Made by a program: the position numbers and the translations under genes
DNA from: an uncultured Terriglobus sp.
Lineage (GTDB): Bacteria; Acidobacteriota; Terriglobia; Terriglobales; Acidobacteriaceae
DNA: 5,907 nt
Assembly (NCBI GenBank): GCA_937859825.1
Contig: CALMAP010000183.1
Location: 1-5,907, forward strand
Reading direction: 5' to 3'
The notes under the pieces: generated by a model
The model's input: the letters and a program-made list of their open reading frames with translations, nothing else
Databases searched by the model: none
What the model was told of the DNA's origin: nothing
Shown here: piece by piece, positions 1 to 5,501 of the stretch
Numbering within the stretch: the first letter of the stretch is position 1
How the letters are laid out: every line of letters starts with the position of its first letter

Positions 1-306
1 GACTATCTACAGGCAGACAACCAGATGCGGACGTTCGCCAGCATGACCGGCGGCAAGGCCTATTTCCCAGTCTTCCAGGGAGCACTGCCCGACATCTTCA
101 ACGAAATCAACGCCTCCATCCGGAACCAATACGTGCTGTCTTACCGGCCGAGCAATACCGCGCAGGATGGTACCTATCGCAAAATCAAGGTGGAGCTGGT
201 CGATAACGAAGGCATGCCGCTGCAGATGGTGGATGAAAAGAAGAAAAAGCTGAAGTACACCGTTACGTCGCGCGACGGATATCGCGCACGGAATGCGGTC
301 GAGTAG
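1..306 (+). CDS. VWFA-related acidobacterial protein, C-terminal end (5' partial)
   Basis: The reading frame is open from base 1 and ends at TAG 304-306, so the last 101 residues are visible. They include FASMTGGKAYFP, then DIFNEINASIRNQYVLSYRP, then a TYRKIKVEL beta-strand segment. This pattern (a 'GG.A' strand, a helix ending in IR.QY.L.Y.P, then G.YR.I.V) is what I know from the tail of the VWFA-related domain found in large numbers in Acidobacteriota (TIGR03436-like). Such proteins are usually exported and carry a von Willebrand A fold, possibly for metal-dependent protein binding. Their functions are mostly unknown. The MIDAS residues and any signal peptide lie upstream of the window. 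The tail carries a lysine-rich stretch (DEKKKKLKY) shortly before the stop. The next gene is convergent, 21 bases away. Family assignment is fairly safe; function is not. Confidence 0.8.
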   Translation, partial: DYLQADNQMRTFASMTGGKAYFPVFQGALPDIFNEINASIRNQYVLSYRPSNTAQDGTYRKIKVELVDNEGMPLQMVDEKKKKLKYTVTSRDGYRARNAVE

Positions 307-343
307 CTGTGTTTCTCTGTCGCAAGGTCAACCTGCGCTACTC
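301..343. repeat. 7-bp inverted repeat at the convergent VWFA/DUF4149 junction
   Basis: GAGTAGC at 301-307, containing the stop of the upstream gene, is the exact reverse complement of GCTACTC at 337-343, inside the 3' end of the convergent gene. The 29-base spacer is long and neither strand shows a T-run after the stem. It could be a weak transcription end for the convergent pair, but a 7-bp match this far apart may be chance. Confidence 0.2.
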
Positions 344-843
344 CTGTCCGTGATGCGGTCTACGACCAGGATTTGTTCCCGCTCCGACGCTGCGATGCCG
401 ATGAGGACGATCCCAAATGCAAGCACTGCCCCTTCGACGGTTGTAGACCAACGATGCCGCGCTTCGAAGTCGTCGCGCAGCGGTGAACCTGGAAGCAGGG
501 CTTCGATCTGTCCACCTGCCAGCGAACGATCATGCTCCATGGGAGCGATGATGAAGCGGTTCGATGCGAAGGTGAGCACGATCATCAAAAACGCCAACGC
601 AACCTGAAGGATAGGCCATCTTGCGTTTTGTCGAAGCAGACGAATGGCTATGATGGTCGCTACGCCGCACCATAGACCGGCGCTGTGCAGCAGCAGGAGG
701 CAAGAGCCGATGAAGACGCTGAATTCCGGCGTCTTACCGAAGATGCGAAATGCGTTGGGAGCCACCACCGCGCCAAAAAAGAGAATGCTGCCAATCCAGA
801 GGGTGAGGGCGAGTGAACGCATGGTTCGGGCAAAGGTCTGCAT
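328..843 (-). CDS. DUF4149-type integral membrane protein
   Basis: A 171-residue hydrophobic protein with about four predicted membrane helices, roughly residues 10-30, 42-68, 77-95 and 134-152. The N-terminus (MRSLALTLWIGSILFFGAVVAP) and the motif ARHRWSTTVEG (128-138) before the last helix resemble the DUF4149 family (TMEM205-like small membrane proteins), whose role is unknown. The segment between helices 3 and 4 (101-130) is polar and would sit outside the membrane. ATG at 843 gives the full ORF; Met8 (ATG at 822) is an alternative because the conserved part starts there. Neither has a clear Shine-Dalgarno sequence. The divergent neighbour starts only 13 bases from the 843 start, so any promoter must lie inside one of the two coding regions unless the shorter start is used. 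The 3' end faces the VWFA-related gene. Confidence 0.75.
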   Translation of the reverse strand: MQTFARTMRSLALTLWIGSILFFGAVVAPNAFRIFGKTPEFSVFIGSCLLLLHSAGLWCGVATIIAIRLLRQNARWPILQVALAFLMIVLTFASNRFIIAPMEHDRSLAGGQIEALLPGSPLRDDFEARHRWSTTVEGAVLAFGIVLIGIAASEREQILVVDRITDRSSAG

Positions 844-856
844 AAAGAAAGTTTAG

Positions 857-1555
857 ATGGAACCGGAACGAAGCGGCACAGTTGCAAAATCCGACCTGGA
901 AGCAGGCACCGCCGGTCTGCAGGTGCAGGCGCTGCTCACCTTTGCTGCGATCTTCGCGCATTCAGGAATGTGCCATCGGAAGGTGGCATTGTGTGTGGGT
1001 GCCAGCCATGCAAGCTGTGCTGCGACGCTGGCCGTGTCTGCGCTTGGCGGCGCATGCCTGGTGCTGGAGAACGACGTAGCGAAGTTGCAGGCAGCCGGCC
1101 GGCTCGGGGCTACGGACTTTACCGTGACCAGCCTGCCGGAAGCACTCAGGATTCTAAAGAACGAGGTGCGACAGGGAACGCCTGTGAGCGTAGGCGTCGC
1201 AGGTGAGCCGAAGATGCTGATTGGGGAGATGCTGCGGCGAGGTGTCCAGCCAGACCTGGTGTTTGGCGATGCCGATCACGACGTAATGTTGGGGCCGTTC
1301 GTGGACCTCGGCGCAGTGGCTCCACCGGCTACCCTTCCCTTGGAACTCCGGTGTGCCCGATTGGCAATCGATGTTGCTGAAAATCTCGCGGAGCGGAGGC
1401 AAAGAGACAGTGGCCTCGCAAAGGTCTTAGCCGAAAACGAACTGGAAGTGCCGCAGCCTGTCCGCACGGTGAACGCTCGGTGGCTGGCAGTGGCACCGCG
1501 TCTCTTTCCAAGGGACCGTCAGAGGGTGTATCTGGAATGGAGGACCGAAGAATGA
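857..1555 (+). CDS. Urocanase-like stand-alone NAD-binding-domain protein (divergent)
   Basis: A 232-residue protein. Residues 20-150 line up, from memory, with the inserted Rossmann region of urocanate hydratase (HutU). GLQ..TFAAIFAHSG (20-37) matches the helix before the domain. KVALCVGASHASCAATLAVSALGGACLVLE (in two halves, 42-56 and 57-71) takes the place of the LTLTAGLGGMGGAQ...GVVIAVE strand-loop-strand. TSLPEALRILKNEVRQGTPV (91-110) followed by SVGVAGEP, then MLRRGVQPDLVFGDADHD (125-142), match the SIEEAL...GKPLSIALLGNA...LLNRGVKIDIVTDQTSAHD stretch. The glycine-rich NAD loop is replaced by GASHASCA, and the two flanking catalytic parts of the ~550-residue enzyme are absent. It is therefore unlikely to be a working urocanase; binding of a nucleotide or another ligand is possible. 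ATG 857 has only a weak purine-rich site (AAGAAAG) upstream; no later start is better. Its TGA overlaps the ATG of the next gene, implying co-translation. Homology is moderate confidence; function unknown. Confidence 0.6.
   Translation: MEPERSGTVAKSDLEAGTAGLQVQALLTFAAIFAHSGMCHRKVALCVGASHASCAATLAVSALGGACLVLENDVAKLQAAGRLGATDFTVTSLPEALRILKNEVRQGTPVSVGVAGEPKMLIGEMLRRGVQPDLVFGDADHDVMLGPFVDLGAVAPPATLPLELRCARLAIDVAENLAERRQRDSGLAKVLAENELEVPQPVRTVNARWLAVAPRLFPRDRQRVYLEWRTEE
1539..1543 (+). promoter_or_regulatory. Shine-Dalgarno GGAGG fixing the S4-protein start
   Basis: GGAGG at 1539-1543 lies 8 bases before ATG 1552, inside the last codons of the upstream gene. The ATGA at 1552-1555 holds both the start and the upstream TGA. 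This supports 1552 over the in-frame GTG at 1480 and ATG at 1537, and marks the two genes as translationally coupled. Confidence 0.85.
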
Positions 1556-1932
1556 ATGGTGTTCGACTGGACAAATGGCTCTGGGCTGCGCGGTTCTTCA
1601 AGACTCGCACATTGGCTACCCGCGCCTGCGACCTGAACCGGGTTGAGGTGCAGGGAAGCCCGGCCAAGCCATCGAGAGAACTCCGGGTTGGCACGATGGT
1701 GCGTGTCCGGACGGAATCAAACGAGATTGAGCTCGAGGTGCTTGAACTGAGCGAAGTGCGCGGGCCCGCGTCGGCAGCGCAAGCTCTGTACCAAGAAACG
1801 GATGCAAGTAAGCGTCGGCGAACGGAACTTGCCGAACAGCGGCGATTGATGCCTTCGTTCCAGGTGCTGAATGAAGGCAAACCATCGAAGCGCGACCGCC
1901 GCAAATATGAGCAGGTAAGAAAGCGCGGCTAG
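1552..1932 (+). CDS. hslR: S4-domain RNA-binding protein, Hsp15-like
   Basis: A 126-residue basic protein. The S4 fold covers about residues 3-60 and opens with VRLDKWLWAARFFKTRTLAT (4-23), almost the same as the start of E. coli Hsp15. The usual strand follows, with RVEVQGSPAKPSRELRVG (30-47). After it come GPASAAQALYQET (71-83), like the Hsp15 RPASEAALLYEET segment, and a Lys/Arg-rich tail with KPSKRDRRKYEQVR (110-123). In E. coli, Hsp15 is a heat-shock protein that binds 50S subunits carrying stalled peptidyl-tRNA and helps recycle them. That role is inferred here from similarity. A strong GGAGG site and an ATGA overlap tie its translation to the upstream urocanase-like gene. The next gene converges 16 bases downstream, with no clear terminator between. 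Confidence 0.9.
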   Translation: MNGVRLDKWLWAARFFKTRTLATRACDLNRVEVQGSPAKPSRELRVGTMVRVRTESNEIELEVLELSEVRGPASAAQALYQETDASKRRRTELAEQRRLMPSFQVLNEGKPSKRDRRKYEQVRKRG

Positions 1933-1948
1933 AGCGGAAGGGTTGCAG

Positions 1949-2392
1949 CTAATTCTGCTGGCAGGCCCGGCGATATACGCGTGGTTTTTGCCATTCCTCA
2001 TCCGTTGCGAACAGGACGCAGGTGCTGCCATTTCCGGTGTCTACACGCCAGGTCAGGTTGCCCTGCCGATAGACCTGAAACCTGCCCGAACCATTCGTCG
2101 CAACGCCTTCAGGGGCAGACGACGGAAGTGTGTCGGCAGCGTTGCTCTGCGGGGTAGCAGGTGAAGCGTCCACCCTGTCCTCGGGCTGATCCAAAGGCTT
2201 TCCGGCGGGTTCTTTTCTTGCTGTCTGCGGTGCCGCCGGCTCCGTTTGCGCGGGAACGGAACCGCCGCGCGCGTCGAGTAGAGTCACCTCGCCCGCGTTG
2301 TAGTGGTTGTAGTTCCGTTGACGCAGGTATGCCACCAGTGCGATGGCACAGGCGAAGACCACCAGAACTGCCAGGATCGTCCGCTTCGACAT
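1949..2392 (-). CDS. Small single-pass membrane or exported protein with C-terminal Cys pair
   Basis: A 147-residue protein I do not recognise. MSKR is followed by one hydrophobic helix (about residues 5-23, TILAVLVVFACAIALVAYL), then RQR, consistent with an N-in anchor or an uncleaved signal. Residues about 40-105 are low-complexity, rich in Pro, Ala, Gln and acidic residues, and look like a disordered linker. The last ~45 residues form a compact aromatic block: GRFQVYRQGNLTWRVDTG, then CVLFATDEEW and YRRAC. Cys125 and Cys144 bracket it and could form a disulfide outside the cytoplasm. ATG 2392 was chosen because the hydrophobic helix starts there; the frame stays open upstream to 2545, but that extension runs through the divergent glycosyltransferase's first codons and is non-specific. 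No strong ribosome-binding site is visible. Function unknown. Confidence 0.7.
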   Translation of the reverse strand: MSKRTILAVLVVFACAIALVAYLRQRNYNHYNAGEVTLLDARGGSVPAQTEPAAPQTARKEPAGKPLDQPEDRVDASPATPQSNAADTLPSSAPEGVATNGSGRFQVYRQGNLTWRVDTGNGSTCVLFATDEEWQKPRVYRRACQQN

Positions 2393-2424
2393 AACTACGA
2401 CGTTAGCACTCGCGCGGGCAGATT

Positions 2425-2446
2425 GCGCCAGAAAGGCCTTTGGCGC
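2425..2446. repeat. Dyad-symmetric element in the divergent intergenic region
   Basis: GCGCC at 2425-2429 pairs with GGCGC at 2442-2446, and the perfect palindrome AAAGGCCTTT fills 2432-2441. The only unpaired bases are A2430 and G2431 on one side. It sits in the middle of the 100-base region between two divergent genes, about 35-45 bases from either start. It could be an operator for a dimeric regulator, or a hairpin in the leader of the minus-strand gene. There is no T-run, so a terminator is less likely. Confidence 0.4.
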
Positions 2447-2484
2447 GGCATTCCTCAGGTGTTCTCCGGCCACATTCGAGTAAC

Positions 2485-2490
2485 ATAATA
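2485..2490 (-). promoter_or_regulatory. Possible -10 box (TATTAT) for the small membrane protein
   Basis: Read on the minus strand, 2490-2485 is TATTAT, five of six matches to the sigma-70 -10 consensus. The best -35 partner is poor (ACGACA with a 19-base gap, inside the start of the glycosyltransferase gene). A transcript starting here would have a leader of about 85 bases including the dyad at 2425-2446. On the plus strand the same AT-rich patch is too near the GTG at 2493 to serve that gene. Confidence 0.2.
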
Positions 2491-2492
2491 GG

Positions 2493-3470
2493 GTGCAGAA
2501 GTACACCATTGTCGTCCCGTTCCACAACGAAGAAGAAAACGTCACCGCTCTTTACGACCGCCTGAAGGATGTAATGGAGCAGGTGGGCGAGAGCTTTGAA
2601 ATCGTCTTTGTCGATGATGGCTCGCGCGACCGCACCTACCGGCTCTTGGAAGAGATTGCGGCCGTAGATAGTCGCGTCCTTGTGATCAAGCTGCGAAGAA
2701 ATTTCGGACAGACCAGCGCGCTGGCTGCCGGATTCGACCATGCCAGCGGCGACTACGTTCTGGCGATGGATGGTGACCTGCAGCACGACCCTGCCGAGAT
2801 CCCGCTGTTTCTGGCAAAACTGGAAGAGGGATTCGATGTTGTGAGTGGCTGGCGTGCGCAACGTGGTGACAACTTTGTGCTGCGACGCATTCCTTCCCGC
2901 GCGGCGAACTGGCTGATGGCCAAACTGAGCGGTGTGGACATTCACGACTTTGGAACGACTTTCAAAGCATACCGCCGTGAAGTTATTCAAAGCATTCCGC
3001 TTTACGGTCAGATGCACCGGTTTATCCCCGCGCTTGCATCCTGGTACGGTGCCTCAATCTGTGAAGTCCCGATTTCAAACCCGGCACGTTTGCACGGCAA
3101 GAGTCACTACGGGATCTCCCGCACCTTCCGCGTGTTTTTTGATCTGCTGACGATCCGCTTTCTGCTGAAGTATCTGACCCGTCCGCTGCACTTCTTCGGG
3201 AGCTTCGGTGCACTCAGCATGCTTGGCGGCAGCATGCTGTCGCTCTACCTGCTCATTTTGAAGATTTGGACGAAGGGCCATGTACTGTCCGCACACGGCC
3301 CCCTCTTTATCATTGCCGCAGTGATGCTGCTTGCAGGTATCCAGCTTATGGGTGTTGGCCTGCTTGGAGAACTGCAGGTAAGACACTTCCATTCCGGACC
3401 GAGCCGTACACCCTATGCGGTGGATAAGATTGTTCGTCTGCGTTCGCCTGAAGAACTGATGCGCTCCTGA
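2493..3470 (+). CDS. GT2 glycosyltransferase, DPM1/GtrB-like, membrane-anchored
   Basis: A 325-residue family 2 glycosyltransferase. The GT-A domain starts at once with YTIVVPFHNEEENV (4-17), followed by IVFVDDGSRD (37-46), which contacts the nucleotide, and MDGDLQHDP (92-100), the metal-binding DXD region. Then come GWRAQRGDNFVLRR (119-132) and DFGTTFKAYRREV (152-164), the family's acceptor-side motif. NPARLHGKSHYGISR (196-210) is the usual R..G.S.Y segment before the membrane part. Two helices (about 233-257 and 270-293) end the protein, as in GtrB/DPM-type enzymes that transfer a sugar from a nucleotide donor to polyprenyl phosphate at the cytoplasmic face. The donor sugar cannot be read from sequence. 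GTG 2493 is the only usual start between the in-frame TAA at 2481 and the conserved first strand; its ribosome-binding site is weak (AGG directly before, GAG 12 bases before). It converges on the permease gene with a shared hairpin. Confidence 0.92.
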   Translation: MQKYTIVVPFHNEEENVTALYDRLKDVMEQVGESFEIVFVDDGSRDRTYRLLEEIAAVDSRVLVIKLRRNFGQTSALAAGFDHASGDYVLAMDGDLQHDPAEIPLFLAKLEEGFDVVSGWRAQRGDNFVLRRIPSRAANWLMAKLSGVDIHDFGTTFKAYRREVIQSIPLYGQMHRFIPALASWYGASICEVPISNPARLHGKSHYGISRTFRVFFDLLTIRFLLKYLTRPLHFFGSFGALSMLGGSMLSLYLLILKIWTKGHVLSAHGPLFIIAAVMLLAGIQLMGVGLLGELQVRHFHSGPSRTPYAVDKIVRLRSPEELMRS

Positions 3471-3484
3471 TCGAAGCGCATCAG
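3456..3484. terminator. Candidate bidirectional terminator between convergent genes
   Basis: CTGATGCGCT (3456-3465) and AGCGCATCAG (3475-3484) are perfect reverse complements, giving a 10-bp stem with a 9-base loop. The stem and loop include the stop codons of both convergent genes (TGA 3468-3470 on plus, TGA at 3483-3481 on minus), whose coding ends are only 10 bases apart. Neither side is followed by a strong T-run; the minus strand has TTCTTC shortly after the stem. It may end transcription in both directions or protect both 3' ends. Confidence 0.5.
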
Positions 3485-5361
3485 CTTACGTGCACGACAG
3501 GCCTGTGGGCTGGATTTCGAATCGCGCGTCGAAGCACTTCCTGTGTGAGCGGTGCGGTGTCCCCTTCGCCAAGGAATAAAAATCGAAAGATGTTCGTTAC
3601 AGGGCTCACTTTGGTCCAGCGGAAGTACACATGCGGCACGTTCCCTGTACGCTTTTCCAAATACACCAGCATGCCGGCAATGGAGTTTGCCACCACAGGG
3701 CTTTTCGCTGACAGGATCCGGTGCCTGCCCACAGTGCGACCGGTAACGCAGAGTGTTTCAGAGAAATCGGAAGCGTCGCCGCGATTGACCTCGAAGAAGA
3801 TGAGACATTCGTGCTCGGACAGGTTGTGGTAAAGCCGCGTCTTGCGGTCGGATGTGTCCAGTTTCTCGATATCGTCGCCCGGCTCAGGGCCTCGCGCTAC
3901 AAGGCGGATCACCTGATCGTCATCATCGCGGACGATTGCGTCTGCCGCTTCGTCCAGCTGGATTTCTGTGATGCGAAGCTCGACGGACCGGACCGCCCTG
4001 GAGAGCAAAGACACAGCCAGAATGCAGCCAATGAAAATGGAAGAAATCTTCAGACCTTCCGGACGCTCCGCTACATTCACCAGCGTCGTGTAGACAAATA
4101 CCACGGTAATCGCCAGAAATGCGATGCGAAGGGCCTTGCTCTTCCAAACACTTAGCAGCACGGCAACCGCAGCGGATGTGATGAGCACGAGAACGCCGGT
4201 AGCGTAAGCGCCGCCCTGGGCATCCACGTCTGCCCGGAACAGCAGTGTGACCGTGGCTGCGATACCCATAAAAACGAGCACCAGCGGACGCGAAGCACGT
4301 GCCCACTCCGGGGCCATGCCGAACTTCGGCAAGTAACGGGGGATAAGATTCAGCAGGCCTGCCATCGCGGAGGCTCCAGCAAATCCAAGAATCAGGATAG
4401 TGCTGACGTCATAAGCCGTTCCGAGCGCATTGCCGAGCAGATGATGCGCAAGCCACGCCATGGCACGACCATTGGCGTCACCCCCTGGTTTGAATTCCTT
4501 CGCAGGAATGAGCACCGTGGTAACCACACTTGTCGCCATCAGGAATACGCTCATGACCGTTGCCGCTGTAACCAGCAGCAACCTGGCATTGTGGATACGT
4601 TCCTGTGTATCTTTCGCGCGAATGAGTGGCATGACAGCCACACCGGTCTCAAAGCCGGAGAGTCCAAGCGCGAGCCTTGGAAACAGGAGAACAGAAACGG
4701 CCAGCATCTTCCAGACGCTTTCATGCAGGTCGAGAAGTCCCAGCTTCCATGTCTGCAGTGTCTGTGGGTGTCGCACAATCTCTTCCAGCGCACGGGCGAC
4801 CACAATGCCATTCAAGAGTAGATAAGCCCCAACCAGGATCGTTGCGATGCCAATGGCTTCTTTAAAGCCTTTCAGAAAAATTCCGGCAAGAACGGCCAGA
4901 ATCAGCAGCGTGACGATGATCTGGTGGTCGATCCAGTGCGGCATGATGGGATTGCCGATCAGGTGGGCCGCCCCATCTGCCGCGGAAAGCGTCATGGTGA
5001 TTACGAAGTCTGTGGTTGCGAAACCAAGCAGGACCAGAACGAAGATTTTGCCTCCCCATGCGGGGAAAAGTCGCTGCAGCATGGCGATGGAGCCCTGACC
5101 GTAAGGACTCTTCTGGCAAACGCGACGGTAGACCGGCAGTGCGGCAAAAAGCGTAACCAGCACCAGAATCAGCGTCGCCACAGGGGAAAGTGCGCCCGCG
5201 GCAAGAAAGGCGATACCAGGCTGATAACCAAGCGTGGAGAAGTAATCGACTCCGGTAAGGCACATGACCTTCCACCAGGCACTCTGTGCTTCGGGCTGCT
5301 CATGCGCGTCGTGTGCACTTGGAACCTGCAGGTCCGCCAGCAACCAGGAAGAAAAGCTCAT
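3481..5361 (-). CDS. APC-superfamily permease with C-terminal soluble domain
   Basis: A 626-residue protein from the ATG at 5361. The first ~30 residues are hydrophilic (VPSAHDAHEQPEAQSAWW). About 12 hydrophobic helices follow, to about residue 455. The first carries VDYFSTLGYQPGIAF (38-52), in the place of the unwound substrate-binding helix 1 of APC carriers. SPYGQGSIAML (85-95) follows helix 2, resembling YPMGGGAY in KimA/KUP-like potassium and amino-acid carriers. A later LGLSGFETGVAVMPLI segment (232-247) resembles the helix 6 region. The last ~170 residues are soluble, with an acidic stretch (RDDDDQ, 478-483), and are probably cytoplasmic. The substrate cannot be told; amino acid or K+ are the natural guesses. 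ATG 5361 has GAAAGG 4 bases upstream; ATG 5421 would add 20 residues (MKSAGKLSQPIYPAGCPKGS) without a ribosome-binding site. The 3' end shares a hairpin with the convergent glycosyltransferase gene. Confidence 0.85.
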   Translation of the reverse strand: MSFSSWLLADLQVPSAHDAHEQPEAQSAWWKVMCLTGVDYFSTLGYQPGIAFLAAGALSPVATLILVLVTLFAALPVYRRVCQKSPYGQGSIAMLQRLFPAWGGKIFVLVLLGFATTDFVITMTLSAADGAAHLIGNPIMPHWIDHQIIVTLLILAVLAGIFLKGFKEAIGIATILVGAYLLLNGIVVARALEEIVRHPQTLQTWKLGLLDLHESVWKMLAVSVLLFPRLALGLSGFETGVAVMPLIRAKDTQERIHNARLLLVTAATVMSVFLMATSVVTTVLIPAKEFKPGGDANGRAMAWLAHHLLGNALGTAYDVSTILILGFAGASAMAGLLNLIPRYLPKFGMAPEWARASRPLVLVFMGIAATVTLLFRADVDAQGGAYATGVLVLITSAAVAVLLSVWKSKALRIAFLAITVVFVYTTLVNVAERPEGLKISSIFIGCILAVSLLSRAVRSVELRITEIQLDEAADAIVRDDDDQVIRLVARGPEPGDDIEKLDTSDRKTRLYHNLSEHECLIFFEVNRGDASDFSETLCVTGRTVGRHRILSAKSPVVANSIAGMLVYLEKRTGNVPHVYFRWTKVSPVTNIFRFLFLGEGDTAPLTQEVLRRAIRNPAHRPVVHVS

Positions 5362-5365
5362 AGAA

Positions 5366-5387
5366 CCTTTCGGACACCCCGCGGGGT
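5366..5387 (-). promoter_or_regulatory. Permease ribosome-binding site with adjacent 12-bp palindrome
   Basis: On the minus strand, GAAAGG (5371-5366) lies 4 bases before ATG 5361. Directly upstream is a perfect palindrome, ACCCCGCGGGGT (5376-5387). If 5361 is the true start, the palindrome is in the leader and could bind a regulator or fold over the ribosome-binding site. If 5421 is the start, it merely encodes Pro-Ala-Gly. Confidence 0.4.
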
Positions 5388-5421
5388 AGATAGGTTGGCT
5401 AAGTTTCCCGGCTGATTTCAT

Positions 5422-5501
5422 CGTATGTTTGCAAGCGGGTAAAAAGCATGCGCTAGGCTCCTATCAGGCACCTGTCACTGTACGCATGGGAGTTCGAACG
5501 C
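5422..5501. other. Divergent intergenic region, permease / response regulator
   Basis: This region must hold promoters for one or both divergent genes, but I see only weak candidates. On plus, TTGCAA (5429-5434) and TAGGCT (5454-5459) are 19 bases apart, a poor sigma-70 pair. On minus, TACGAT (about 5428-5423) could be a -10 without a good -35. A 6-bp palindrome, GCATGC, is at 5446-5451. No direct repeats are seen. Confidence 0.3.
5488..5492 (+). promoter_or_regulatory. Shine-Dalgarno GGGAG for the TTG start
   Basis: GGGAG at 5488-5492 lies 9 bases before TTG 5502, the only usual start codon placed correctly ahead of the receiver domain's first strand. The ATG at 5486 is in another frame. 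Confidence 0.6.

Noticed and set aside
1329..1904. Long minus-strand open frame of 191 codons opposite the urocanase-like and S4 genes
   Set aside because: It is Ser/Arg-rich and has no domain pattern, while the plus-strand frames have recognisable motifs and a coupled start; it is an antisense shadow in GC-rich DNA.
2484..2489. CATAAT as a -10 box for the glycosyltransferase
   Set aside because: It is only 4 bases ahead of the GTG start, so transcription would begin inside the coding region.
2393..2545. 51-residue N-terminal extension of the small membrane protein
   Set aside because: It would run through the divergent glycosyltransferase start and the dyad; the typical basic-then-hydrophobic N-terminus begins at ATG 2392.
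2403..3017. Minus-strand open frame of 204 codons opposite the glycosyltransferase
   Set aside because: It lies opposite the clear GT-A motifs of the plus-strand gene and shows no family-like pattern.
3721..4155. Plus-strand open frame of 144 codons opposite the permease C-terminal domain
   Set aside because: It mirrors the permease frame, has no ribosome-binding site or recognisable motif, and is best explained as antisense.
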